IMG/VR virus record: IMGVR_UViG_3300049048_000026
Coordinates: 1 to 33,644 of that record
DNA from: a virus
Length of the DNA stretch: 33,644 bases
Direction: 5' to 3' (one strand)
Shown: in pieces, positions 20,667 through 29,333 of the stretch
Numbering within the stretch: position 1 is the stretch's first letter
How the letters are laid out: each line of letters begins with the position of its first letter
The notes under the pieces: model-generated
What the model saw: only the letters and a program-made list of their open reading frames with translations
Databases searched by the model: none
Told to the model about the DNA's origin: nothing
Made by a program: the position numbers and the translations under genes

Positions 20667-20821
20667 TGCTAGAATTTAGTATTGACACCATTCGTGGTGG
20701 TATGGTGGGGATTGAGTTCCCTGTTGCTGGTGAGATTGATGACGACATTCAATGGATGGCAGTGATTGATCTGTTCATCCTGCGCTTCATGCTCATTCGT
20801 TGGAAAGACGAAGCTAGTTGA
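20666..20821 (+). CDS. Small hypothetical protein, last rightward gene
   Basis: This 51-residue protein starts one base inside the preceding stop (TAATG) and reads MLEFSIDTIRGGMVGIEFPV. It has a hydrophobic C-terminal helix (WMAVIDLFILRFMLIRW) that could be membrane-associated or amphipathic. It ends just before the convergent terminator. Function unknown. Confidence 0.65.
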   Translation: MLEFSIDTIRGGMVGIEFPVAGEIDDDIQWMAVIDLFILRFMLIRWKDEAS

Positions 20822-20828
20822 CCAAAAG

Positions 20829-20864
20829 AAAAGCCCCTAAGCTGAAAGGCCTAGGGGCTTTTTG
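20829..20864. terminator. Bidirectional intrinsic terminator between convergent gene arms
   Basis: AAAAGCCCCTA pairs with TAGGGGCTTTT around an internal GCTGAAAGGC loop, followed by TTTTTG on the plus strand. On the minus strand the same stem is followed by CTTTTCTTTTGG, a second T-rich tract. It sits exactly between the last rightward gene (ends 20821) and the lysozyme gene (ends 20867 on the minus strand), so it can stop transcripts from both directions. Confidence 0.9.
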
Positions 20865-20866
20865 TT

Positions 20867-21346
20867 TTACCACTCAATCAACAGTTGTGCAATTCTCTTA
20901 GCCCAGCCTCTGTTAAAACTTCTCCAATTCTTCAAATCAGTCATAAACAACAGGCGATAGCCTAACATCCTTGCTTCCACCGCTTCCGGGTCTGCTTTAG
21001 CCACAGCCGCTAGAGTCTTAGGACCAAGCTTCCCATCCACTGTTTCTCCCACAGTCCTTTGCAGCCATTGAATGGCTTGCTCAGGGCCGGAGTTAACAGC
21101 AGCATCGAAGAGGGCATACCGGATAAACTCTGGCATTGCATCAGCCCTCACCTTATCCCAATAGTCTTTCTTGTAAATGGCTTTGGCAAAGTCCACCGGC
21201 AGGTCCTTCATGGGGCCATAGTAGCCGTTGGCTTTCGCTACAGCTTCCGTAACTCCCCACATAGTTTCACCTCCCGGATCATCGGGGTGATCGCTATAAC
21301 CACCCTCATGGCCCAGCAGTTCATGGAACGCTTCATCAAAAGTCAT
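20867..21346 (-). CDS. Lysozyme / N-acetylmuramidase, GH108-like endolysin
   Basis: This 159-residue protein matches the glycoside hydrolase 108 family with its C-terminal peptidoglycan-binding helices. The N-terminal motif HELLGHEGGYSDHPDDPGG contains catalytic Glu14 in HEGGYS, followed by GGETMWGVT, the family hallmark. The C-terminal part (TVGETVDGKLGPKTLAAV) looks like a peptidoglycan-binding repeat. No signal peptide or membrane anchor is seen, so export would need a holin. I chose the internal ATG (MTFDEAF), which overlaps the stop region of the giant upstream gene. It is the last gene of the leftward operon. Confidence 0.9.
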   Translation of the reverse strand: MTFDEAFHELLGHEGGYSDHPDDPGGETMWGVTEAVAKANGYYGPMKDLPVDFAKAIYKKDYWDKVRADAMPEFIRYALFDAAVNSGPEQAIQWLQRTVGETVDGKLGPKTLAAVAKADPEAVEARMLGYRLLFMTDLKNWRSFNRGWAKRIAQLLIEW

Positions 21347-21347
21347 G

Positions 21348-24300
21348 TCATTCCTTGTAGGATTCTTGCAGACGTTGTGCATGTCGCAGGCTGGTAATGC
21401 TCTTAGACATTGCTGATGTTAAGTAGTCCCTGTCTTTGGCAGTCATGTTCTGCTTCTTCAGCGTCCTACGAATGTCAGCTTCAAGGGTCTTAATGTCACC
21501 TTCATACTTGAGATATTCCTGAATGGTTTCAGGCTTAATCCGGTTCTGAGTGAACAACTCTCCATGAGCACGTTCCAACACCGGCTTTCGCTTATCAGCG
21601 TAGGCTTGTTGAATCCACTTGTTCTCATAATGCTTCTGTTTGTAAATAGATTCATTAATTGAAGTGCCGGAGGTCGCCTTAACCACTTTATCCTGATAGC
21701 TACGATTGTACACAGCTTCCAGAGTATTACGGTTAACAGCCGTAGTGCCGTTGTTCTTGCTAAACCACATAAGGTCTTCTGCACCCGTAGCAAACGCGGG
21801 ACTCCATTCACGGATAGCACGTTTGGTGTTCATTTCGCTAGGACGACGGACAGCCTCATAGGCAGTGTCTGCCATGTTCACCAGCTTACTACCACCGGGG
21901 AACGCAAGAGACATAATGTCATCACCCACCAAATCACCCAAACCTAAACGCTTGGACAGGTCCACCCCTAACGGACTAAACCCACCATTGGACAGGACAT
22001 AGCTGGCATCACCAATCTTACCTTTAGTACCACCAGTCATGTTGTTCACCTGTTTTCCAATGTCCTCACTCATACGGACAACCGCAAGAGAAAGGCTGTC
22101 AGGCTTACCCATAGCTTTAGTGATCTGCTTGTACAGCCAGTCAGCTTCCTCAAAGGCAATGATGCCTTGGATACCTGCAAAGGCCACTTGTGCAGCTAGA
22201 GCCACAGCAAGAGGACGAGCAGACTTCTCTTCAGCAATCTGACGAGCAAACAGAGCAATACGGCTCACTTCGTTGTGTTTGAACGAGGCAAGGTTGGCAG
22301 ACACGTCACCCACAGGACCCATAGCGTTGTACATCCGCGGACGTTCAGTGGCGCTATAGTTGTTCATCGCCATGTCAGTCAGGTTATGAGCTGCTTCAAA
22401 CAGTCCATTCTTAACAGACATACCGTTGTCCTTGAGCATGTGAGCAAAGGTGTTGAACATCATGTGGCGGGTAGAAGATTCAATTCCACCAGCCACAAAG
22501 TTACCCACTTGCTCAGCACGGTAGGGCAGGTCCTTACGGACACGGTTGGAGTGTTCAACCAGATCGCTTCCGAACACATGATGTTTGTCAGCGTATTCCA
22601 GCATAGACTTTTCAAAGGCGTCAGCCTTTCCCATCCGCTGCTTCATATAGCTGATACCGCCCTGACCCAAATAGGACCAGCCTGTGCCCATGTCGAAGTT
22701 AACATCCAGTCCTTTAGTGACAAGATAGGCTTTCATACCGGGCATAGCCACAAACGGCTGCATGACGTTAACACCCCAAAAGTAGGGATTAAGGCCCAGC
22801 AGAGCGGTGTTAACCACCTTACGGGAAACAGCAGCAGACGCCCGGAAATTGGAATACCCAACCCCACTTAGCTCGAAAGCAGACGACAGAGCCTTCTCCA
22901 GATATTGACCAACCTTCTCAGGGTTGTAACCAAGAGCATTCTGAAGATGCTCTTCCGTCCACTTCTTAGCGAAGTGCTGCTTGTCAACCAGTTCAGGAGA
23001 CTTGAGGACTTCTTTGATGTTTACAGCGGCGTTGGTCATGTGCTCCCATTTGAGAGCCATTTCCGCATACTGCACCTGAGCCTGTAAGCCTTCCTTCGCG
23101 TTCAGATCATTAAGCCGCTGTTGCTTCTTAATGTCCACAACGAGGTCTTCCTTACGGCCCTGCATACCAAAGACACCCTTCTTCTGCTTGGTGTGAACGT
23201 CCATGTTCAGGAAGCCATAGGCCTCATCCTTCATCACCTCATCTGCCTTTAACAGTAGGTCCTTGAGGCGAGGATCATCCTTAGCCAAGAAGTCCAGAGC
23301 TTGTAGAAGAGCCACTTGGGCAGAGCCCTTGTCATGAGGAACACCACCGATGTAGTGACGATCACCAATCTCATAACCCTCAAGCATCAGCCTTTCAGCA
23401 AGAATGTCAGCACTATATTTGTCGTTACGACCAATGATGCCAACAATATCGCCATCCTTCTTGACCACCATACGGTAGTCACCAGAAGCATTCATAGCCG
23501 CATAGGCTTCACGCTTCTTAACAGGAGGCATATCCAGCTTTGCCCGCACATTGTTCATGGCGGTAAAGGCCCTGTCCATCACCTCACGATGAGTTTCAAT
23601 GGCACGGATTTGCTTTTCGCTAAACCCCCCTTCAAGAAGCTCCTGCCGAGTGAAGGCAGTTTCAGTCTTGTCTGCGTGGTTGATTATCTTCCAAACATCG
23701 CGCTGGTCAGCATTACTAAGCTCGCGGAAAGCAGGAGCCAGCTTATCATGAACGTAGTCACGAATATCAGCCCTAGAAAGACGATCCGCCTCACTGATTT
23801 GTTCCACCCCATAGCGGACAACAGGGTTCTTAGTCTTGAGAGCTTGATATGTGCCTCCCTTGGTCAGATAGTTAGCCGCTTTCTGGAGGAAGTTCTGGTC
23901 AACGTCCTTAGCATTCTTGGCGATTTCCACCGCATCGGCTGGGCTCCATTTGCTAGGAGCAATGGGACCTAAGATACGTTCAATAGCACCCACATCCTTC
24001 AGCTTGTCATGTTGCTTAGGATTGAGGAACACAGCACCCGTTTGCTTGTTACCGGGTGACTTCTTCCTGTCCCCAACCACGTTGTCGACCCCAGCAACAC
24101 CACGAGGATTGTGCATAAGAATGTCATCGACGGAAGAACCCAGCGACCAAGAAGAGTCACCGCCATGTTTACCAGTCAGGTCCATCGGGAGAAGATTGCG
24201 TAAATCGGACTTGTCGTAGGCACTAGGGTGTCCACGCTCAGCCACAACCTCCGCCTCAATCTCACCGTGGGTGCGTTTCCACTCGCTCATGTCGATCTTG

Positions 24301-26681
24301 CCATCAGCATCACGCCAGTTCATACCCGGTTGGAAGCCTTCGATGTCTTGAACAGCGTGTTGGATTTCATGTAACAGAGTTGAAGTGAATTTCTCGTACA
24401 CATCGCCTTTGGGATCACGGCCTCGTTCCCATACGCCTAACAGAGCACCGGGATCGTCACGAATTTGTTGCTTGACAGACTCCAATTCATCAGGAGTGTA
24501 TTTTCCACCACGAGCAATCTCGTCTTCCAGCTTTCGCATGAGATAGCTCGACAAGGCCTCTTTCGATTTCATGGCTTCTTGCTTTTCTAACATTGCCTGT
24601 AGCAACTCACGCTCGAGATATTTGGGGTTAAAAACAATTTCCTTAGAGCTGGGAGAAAAGTGTGCTTTACCGTCCGTATCTTTACTGACACGGATGTAGT
24701 AGTTTTTAAGCTGGGGGTACTTCTTAAAGAGTTCAGGATGATTTAACACATCACCTAAACGCTTCCCGCCATCACCACGAGCCATGGACTTGAAGCCTTC
24801 CAGACGAACTTCAGCGCCTTGGTCCGGAATTTCAAATCGCCATTTACGATCCTTGCCAAACCACATTCCGGTTTTGTTCCAGATTTGTAATGGAGTATTA
24901 CCCCGTTCTGACAGCTTGGCAGCAGTCATCATTCTCCGACCAAATCCTTCGCCTCCACCAGCTTGTGAGCCTGCGAAGATGTTTAGACCACGCTCTTGGT
25001 TTTTACCTTGCTTAGCTCGTTGGGCTTTAGTCTGACCAAAGTCGAAACCAATCGCCCCGCCCTGCTTTTTTCCAACACCCCCTCTCGGAGACTTGGAAAC
25101 CTTACCCTTGGTGGCAATGTTCTTGTAGACACGGTTGGCAAGAGCCTGCAGATCAGCCACTTCCTTTTCAAGACGACGGATACGAGCAGGACCTTCCCCA
25201 GCAAGCTGGGCTTTAGCCACAATGTCTTCAGCAGCAATGGCACGCTCAATGGCAGCCCTAACCATGGGATGTTCCATAGCTCGAGCGTGGTTGTGCGCTT
25301 CCTTCATCTGGTTGGTGATGATGGTTTCAGCACGAGCCTCCGGGCCCACTTGAGCAGCCCTAGCAGCCGCAACATCCCTGTTCAGACCACCGAAACCGTC
25401 CGTGGTGGCGTCCATGGTGCGCTGGCCTTGCACGGCTTGCTGACGAGCCACCATATCCTCACGCGAGGTGAGGTTCATCTTGTTGTAGGTCTTCTCACCC
25501 AAAGCGGTGGGGTCGAGGCTAGCAATGTCCAGTCCATGACGGTTCTGGTCCACGTTCTTAGCCACACCGGCTTCCAGAGCAGCCTGACGGGCTTCCGCAG
25601 CCTGTTGAGCGGCAGCTTGCCTATCCTTAGCCATCGCCTGCTCTTTCCAGAGAGCAGTCAGCTCAGCTTCCGTAGCCTTACGGCCAGTGCGCTCTTCCAC
25701 CTGTTTAGCCATCCACGCCAAAGCATCCGCCTGAGGAGGCAGATTGACAGGAGTTTCCTTAGGCTGAACTTGGAACGCCATTTCATCAAAGGCAGCAGCA
25801 CCCTGCTTATCAGCTTGACGGGCCTTAAGAGCTTCCACTTCCTGACGCAGACGTTGTTGTTCCAGTTGATCGAACAGAGGCCCATACTGGGTGTCACGAA
25901 TACTTTGAGCTTGTAGGTCTTCCGTCATCCGTCCAAACACCTCGGCAGGGTTAGAACGGGTTGGGAGAGACTCTACTTGACCAAAGGCACCGGGAACACC
26001 AGTGCCAGTGTCCGTTTTAGTGGGAACATCCCCCAGCCGCATGTTCTTATCAGTAGCAAGCTCGTTAGCCATTTGTCCCATGACGTCGCCAGTGGGTCTA
26101 TCGGCAGGAGCAGTTTTCTTAGCAATCAGTTCATCGGCTTTAGACGGAGCTTGTGGTTTAGCAGTCGCCTTCCCTTTGCCCGGTTGGATACGAGACAGAG
26201 GGAACAGGTTGAACGCAGCTTCAGCAAAGGTACGCTGGGCTTGCTCAGCATTCAAATCACCAGCAGTGAGCCTGCCTTCCTTCTCACGAAGAGAGGCTTG
26301 GTAAGCTTGTTCACGCGCAGTGGCGTCGCCATAAGCACTCTGTGCTTCCATCATGGTATCAGAGATACCCTTAGCAACCTTCTTACCCTTTTCAGTGCGG
26401 GGCTCATACGTCAGGAAGTCACCAGACGACTGACCACGCTCTACAGCAGTACCCACGTCACCAGTGACAGCTAGTTCCCCAAGAGTACGCAGACCTTGCG
26501 GAATGGAAGCCGCCACACCGGAGACAAAGTTACCCACACCCTCAGCTAAACCGAGGGCATTCATTCCAAGATTGGAACTTTGTTCACCAGCCAGATGGGA
26601 CTGAATTTTGAATTTAGCCTGCTCAGGAGTTAAACCGTCAGACAGTTCGTAATGTTTACCTTGATACTCGTAAACAGGCAT
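21348..26681 (-). CDS. Giant internal-virion-type polyvalent protein with HExxH motif
   Basis: This is a 1,777-residue protein, the largest in the window and the size expected of podophage ejection proteins such as T7 gp16. The N terminus (MPVYEYQGKHYELSDGLT) is followed by a linker rich in Ala, Gln and charged residues (about 50-560). At 771-775 is HEIQH within STLLHEIQHAVQDIEGF, a zinc-metalloprotease signature, with further acidic residues (EIEAEVVAERGH) downstream. The region of about 960-1,480 is alpha-helical; the C terminus is a charged coiled-coil-like stretch. Position beside two other virion proteins suggests it is packaged and ejected with the DNA. AAGGAATTACTATG gives a good start. 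Protease activity is inferred. Confidence 0.8.
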   Translation of the reverse strand: MPVYEYQGKHYELSDGLTPEQAKFKIQSHLAGEQSSNLGMNALGLAEGVGNFVSGVAASIPQGLRTLGELAVTGDVGTAVERGQSSGDFLTYEPRTEKGKKVAKGISDTMMEAQSAYGDATAREQAYQASLREKEGRLTAGDLNAEQAQRTFAEAAFNLFPLSRIQPGKGKATAKPQAPSKADELIAKKTAPADRPTGDVMGQMANELATDKNMRLGDVPTKTDTGTGVPGAFGQVESLPTRSNPAEVFGRMTEDLQAQSIRDTQYGPLFDQLEQQRLRQEVEALKARQADKQGAAAFDEMAFQVQPKETPVNLPPQADALAWMAKQVEERTGRKATEAELTALWKEQAMAKDRQAAAQQAAEARQAALEAGVAKNVDQNRHGLDIASLDPTALGEKTYNKMNLTSREDMVARQQAVQGQRTMDATTDGFGGLNRDVAAARAAQVGPEARAETIITNQMKEAHNHARAMEHPMVRAAIERAIAAEDIVAKAQLAGEGPARIRRLEKEVADLQALANRVYKNIATKGKVSKSPRGGVGKKQGGAIGFDFGQTKAQRAKQGKNQERGLNIFAGSQAGGGEGFGRRMMTAAKLSERGNTPLQIWNKTGMWFGKDRKWRFEIPDQGAEVRLEGFKSMARGDGGKRLGDVLNHPELFKKYPQLKNYYIRVSKDTDGKAHFSPSSKEIVFNPKYLERELLQAMLEKQEAMKSKEALSSYLMRKLEDEIARGGKYTPDELESVKQQIRDDPGALLGVWERGRDPKGDVYEKFTSTLLHEIQHAVQDIEGFQPGMNWRDADGKIDMSEWKRTHGEIEAEVVAERGHPSAYDKSDLRNLLPMDLTGKHGGDSSWSLGSSVDDILMHNPRGVAGVDNVVGDRKKSPGNKQTGAVFLNPKQHDKLKDVGAIERILGPIAPSKWSPADAVEIAKNAKDVDQNFLQKAANYLTKGGTYQALKTKNPVVRYGVEQISEADRLSRADIRDYVHDKLAPAFRELSNADQRDVWKIINHADKTETAFTRQELLEGGFSEKQIRAIETHREVMDRAFTAMNNVRAKLDMPPVKKREAYAAMNASGDYRMVVKKDGDIVGIIGRNDKYSADILAERLMLEGYEIGDRHYIGGVPHDKGSAQVALLQALDFLAKDDPRLKDLLLKADEVMKDEAYGFLNMDVHTKQKKGVFGMQGRKEDLVVDIKKQQRLNDLNAKEGLQAQVQYAEMALKWEHMTNAAVNIKEVLKSPELVDKQHFAKKWTEEHLQNALGYNPEKVGQYLEKALSSAFELSGVGYSNFRASAAVSRKVVNTALLGLNPYFWGVNVMQPFVAMPGMKAYLVTKGLDVNFDMGTGWSYLGQGGISYMKQRMGKADAFEKSMLEYADKHHVFGSDLVEHSNRVRKDLPYRAEQVGNFVAGGIESSTRHMMFNTFAHMLKDNGMSVKNGLFEAAHNLTDMAMNNYSATERPRMYNAMGPVGDVSANLASFKHNEVSRIALFARQIAEEKSARPLAVALAAQVAFAGIQGIIAFEEADWLYKQITKAMGKPDSLSLAVVRMSEDIGKQVNNMTGGTKGKIGDASYVLSNGGFSPLGVDLSKRLGLGDLVGDDIMSLAFPGGSKLVNMADTAYEAVRRPSEMNTKRAIREWSPAFATGAEDLMWFSKNNGTTAVNRNTLEAVYNRSYQDKVVKATSGTSINESIYKQKHYENKWIQQAYADKRKPVLERAHGELFTQNRIKPETIQEYLKYEGDIKTLEADIRRTLKKQNMTAKDRDYLTSAMSKSITSLRHAQRLQESYKE

Positions 26682-26692
26682 AGTAATTCCTT
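26679..26692 (-). repeat. Shared leader AAGGAATTACTATG, copy 1
   Basis: The ribosome-site and start region of the giant gene (AAGGAATTACTATG on the minus strand) is identical to that of the virion gene starting at 28901. An exact 14-base match at two starts suggests duplication or selection for a strong, uniform late-gene ribosome site. Confidence 0.6.
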
Positions 26693-26693
26693 A

Positions 26694-27671
26694 TCAATCA
26701 AGTTTAATGGGGTCATCCTTAGTGCCAGAGCCTTGAGGCTTCCTACCACCTTGACCAGCCACCGGAGCGGGAGGCTGTGCAGGAGTAATACCAGCAGCAG
26801 CGAGGTCGGGGTTCTGAGGATTAGGACGCATTTGCAGCGCAAGCTTGTTCATAGTCTCAGCAAGACGGTTGAACTTTTCCCTGTCCATGTCATTCTCAGC
26901 CATGGCCGCCAGCACTTCAAACTGTGCAGCAGCGTTAGCAGGAGACACACGGCCCTCTTTAAGCCGTTGGAGAATATCATTACTCGTGTTCTTGGCTTTA
27001 GAAGCGGCGGCAGCAATACGAGCTTCGGCACTTTTGTCAGCACTGTATTTAGAAGAACGTTCACTGGCATCAGCCGTATATTTGGTACGCTTGAGAGCCT
27101 CAGCATCCTTAGCCGCTTGGGCGTGAAATTCGGGACTGTTCTCAGCAATCCACTTATTCATCTTAGCCGCACTCGCCAAGAGCTGTTGAGGATCAGCCGT
27201 AATGAGCTTACCAATGCTGGGGTTGGTCTGAGGATCAAAGCCGTTCTGCTTGAAGAACTCAGCCGTAGCAATGGTACGTTCCATGGGATTCTGAATACCA
27301 CCGAAACGATGAGCAGCTTGTTCAGCTAAACCCTGCATCATGGTGACTTCTTTAACTTTAGCTTCGACACCTTTTACTCGATTACCAGTGTTAGTAGCAT
27401 CAATGGTGCTTTCCATGGTACGACCATATACGTCGTTTTCCATACCGGCTTTTCGATTGCCGAGAACCAATCCCTCCGTTTGTGCCCCTAGGTGTTTAGC
27501 ACGCAGGGGATTCATCTGAGCGTTGTGTTCCATTTCCTGCTGCATCCGCATGATGTCAACAAGACCTTTTTGTTGATTGACTCCAGACTCTGCTTGACGG
27601 GCAACATGCTCGTCACCCATAAACCCAGCAGCAGTGATAGGAGCAATTTGCATCAAGTTAGCGAGAGACAT
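26694..27671 (-). CDS. Probable internal virion protein
   Basis: This 325-residue protein starts MSLANLMQIAPITAAGFMGDE, and is mostly long helices rich in Ala, Gln, Met and Lys with predicted coiled-coil character (DASERSSKYSADKSAEARIA). It ends with a Pro/Gly-rich tail (PAQPPAPVAGQGGRKPQG). It overlaps the upstream structural gene by one base and precedes the giant HExxH protein by 12 bases. Composition and order match the middle-sized ejection proteins of podophages (compare T7 gp15), but no diagnostic motif is seen. Confidence 0.6.
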   Translation of the reverse strand: MSLANLMQIAPITAAGFMGDEHVARQAESGVNQQKGLVDIMRMQQEMEHNAQMNPLRAKHLGAQTEGLVLGNRKAGMENDVYGRTMESTIDATNTGNRVKGVEAKVKEVTMMQGLAEQAAHRFGGIQNPMERTIATAEFFKQNGFDPQTNPSIGKLITADPQQLLASAAKMNKWIAENSPEFHAQAAKDAEALKRTKYTADASERSSKYSADKSAEARIAAAASKAKNTSNDILQRLKEGRVSPANAAAQFEVLAAMAENDMDREKFNRLAETMNKLALQMRPNPQNPDLAAAGITPAQPPAPVAGQGGRKPQGSGTKDDPIKLD

Positions 27672-28522
27672 TAAATGAACTCCCCGTAGTCAATAAAGTC
27701 ATCGTTACCACCCATCTGTTTCCAAGCCTCGTCCCATTCAGGAACACCGGACAATCCAGAGGTATTACCACTGGTGATAGCGTTGAGGACACTAGACAGG
27801 TTCTGCGGATTAGCCAGCAGCTTACTCATTGCAGCGCGAACGCCTGCAGGAGAAGCAGCTTGTTGATTGAACGCTTGTTGGTAATTACCGGCGAGACCCT
27901 TAGTGAGTTCTGCGGTATACTTAGCCTTGGTGTCAGCAACCTTACCCATGAAGTCCACAGTACGTGGGCCATACTGACTGTTACGGCCAGCAGCAGCGTC
28001 TTTCCGAGACATGGCTTCCCACAGACTCTGCCATTCCGGAGAACCGGGTTGATACAGAGAATCAATCTTACCCTGCTGAGTACGCATGTAATCCAGCATC
28101 TGGTCAGACGACTTATTCTGATTCCGGTAGTCCATAGTACCTGCAATAATGTCCGCAAGATTTTGACCAGTCAAACCGCTGTTCTTCATGAACGGGCTAG
28201 CCACCGTGTTAAGAGCTTGAGCGCCTTTAACATAAGGGTTGTTCATAACTCCGTTAATGGTCTCTTTCAAACCACCACCAGCCGCAGGCGCCGATTGAGA
28301 GGTTTGAGGGGAGCCCATTGCACTAGACGGGGGGCCCATATAGGCACCACTAACGTCCGGCCCAACTCCGGGCAGGCCGCCCATCCAAGCACCACTACCA
28401 TTACCGGAACCCAGCATAGCAGGCATGTAGGCATCACCAGCGGCTCCCATCTGACCGTACATACCGGGCACCCATACCCCCACCACTAGCTCCGGCAGCG
28501 CCAGCGGCAGCACCCTCACCAA
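27671..28522 (-). CDS. Virion protein, downstream part of an apparently frameshifted gene
   Basis: This frame encodes genuine protein from about GMYGQMGAAGDAYMPAML onward: a Gly/Met/Pro-rich stretch, then helical domains (LADIIAGTMDYRNQNKSSDQ) ending DDFIDYGEFI. The first 19 formal residues (VRVLPLALPELVVG...) are shadow of the upstream frame. The true upstream partner is the gene ending at 28434, and a +1 shift near 28464-28469 joins ...GGGMGA to GMYGQM without a gap, giving about 408 residues. Alone it has no good start codon with a ribosome site. Likely an internal virion or head-tail protein; no family recognised. Confidence 0.6.
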   Translation of the reverse strand: MVRVLPLALPELVVGVWVPGMYGQMGAAGDAYMPAMLGSGNGSGAWMGGLPGVGPDVSGAYMGPPSSAMGSPQTSQSAPAAGGGLKETINGVMNNPYVKGAQALNTVASPFMKNSGLTGQNLADIIAGTMDYRNQNKSSDQMLDYMRTQQGKIDSLYQPGSPEWQSLWEAMSRKDAAAGRNSQYGPRTVDFMGKVADTKAKYTAELTKGLAGNYQQAFNQQAASPAGVRAAMSKLLANPQNLSSVLNAITSGNTSGLSGVPEWDEAWKQMGGNDDFIDYGEFI

Positions 28523-28901
28523 TACCCATAGCAGGGATACCGTACATCATAGCCGCAGCCGCAAGTATGGCAGGCAGGGGGCTCATATTTCCGCTGTTGC
28601 TGAAAACATCAAAACCACCATAACCACCGGGCGAGAGGCCGGTACGGGTAGTCCCGGTTTTACCCAGAACGGCGTCTTGCGAGTCACCCATCCACATGCT
28701 TGTCGGAGTACCGAAATCATTAGGATCAAGACTCTGCTCTCGCATGAACCATTTTCCATTTTCTTGGAAGGGGGTAAACGCCGCATAAGAGTCAAAACGC
28801 GACGGATCAATAGCTTGTTGACCACCACTGCGCTGAGAAGCCCACTGATCGAAGGATTGTGTACCCTCTTGGCCGGGGAGACTAGAATCAAAATCCCACA
28901 T
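28434..28901 (-). CDS. Virion protein, upstream part of an apparently frameshifted gene
   Basis: This 155-residue frame starts MWDFDSSLPGQEGTQSFDQW at a good AAGGA site. It has a low-complexity Gln/Ser/Phe-rich start, then an Ala/Met/Gly-rich, possibly membrane-inserting stretch (SPLPAILAAAAMMYGIPAMG) and a Gly/Ala run ending in GGGMGA. The remaining residues, RYVRSDGSRW, do not resemble the rest and are probably read past the true frameshift point. The +1 frame carries the sensible continuation. It forms one gene with the frame at 27,671-28,522. Confidence 0.6.
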   Translation of the reverse strand: MWDFDSSLPGQEGTQSFDQWASQRSGGQQAIDPSRFDSYAAFTPFQENGKWFMREQSLDPNDFGTPTSMWMGDSQDAVLGKTGTTRTGLSPGGYGGFDVFSNSGNMSPLPAILAAAAMMYGIPAMGIGEGAAAGAAGASGGGMGARYVRSDGSRW

Positions 28902-28912
28902 AGTAATTCCTT
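28899..28912 (-). repeat. Shared leader AAGGAATTACTATG, copy 2
   Basis: This is the second exact copy of the 14-base ribosome-site/start block found at 26679-26692. It overlaps the stop region of the upstream 133-residue gene, so it also sits at a gene junction. Confidence 0.6.
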
Positions 28913-29313
28913 TATACTAAGGCGACGGATTTCAGAACTCCGCCATCGTTGACCCATAGCCGGACAGTACCAGCGCCTGTGTCTTTATAAATAGCCCATT
29001 GACTTGCCGGAATATCGGTCGTAGTGGGGGCTCCTGCTTTACTCTTCATATCAATAATTCCACGGCTGTTGAGAGCAGTAACCGTAACTCCCTCTGCTGT
29101 AGAAACATGAGTGCTACCTGTTCCCTGAACGCCAGTTAAGGATGAGTGCAACCTCACCGCAAGGTCTGCCAGTGAACTACCGGTCTTGTCAATCTGACCC
29201 CATGCCACACCGTCCGCAGACGAGAGCAGTCGTTGGAGTTGATTAAACCAATCCATCCAGATTCGGCTACCGGGCTCCGCCTGTTGGGGAGGAGGGGTCA
29301 GTTGAATTGCCAT
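28912..29313 (-). CDS. Hypothetical virion-region protein
   Basis: This 133-residue protein starts MAIQLTPPPQQAEPGSRIWM. After a Pro-rich N terminus and an amphipathic helix (WMDWFNQLQRLLSS), it becomes beta-rich with many Thr, Ser and Gly residues (HSSLTGVQGTGSTHVSTAEG), ending in strand-like WAIYKDTGAGTVRLWVND, like a trimeric fibre or collar segment. It sits between the gp10-like gene and the split virion gene. Probably structural; family not recognised. Confidence 0.6.
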   Translation of the reverse strand: MAIQLTPPPQQAEPGSRIWMDWFNQLQRLLSSADGVAWGQIDKTGSSLADLAVRLHSSLTGVQGTGSTHVSTAEGVTVTALNSRGIIDMKSKAGAPTTTDIPASQWAIYKDTGAGTVRLWVNDGGVLKSVALV

Positions 29314-29333
29314 TGTTTTTCCTTAAGAAAAAG

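Noticed and set aside
20686-20712. TTGACA near 20688 as a third sigma70 promoter
   Set aside because: No acceptable -10 box at 16-18 bases, and it would fire straight into the terminator.
24996-25916. Plus-strand open frame of 306 residues opposite the giant virion gene
   Set aside because: Ser/Leu/His-rich shadow of the minus-strand gene with no start signal or recognisable domain.
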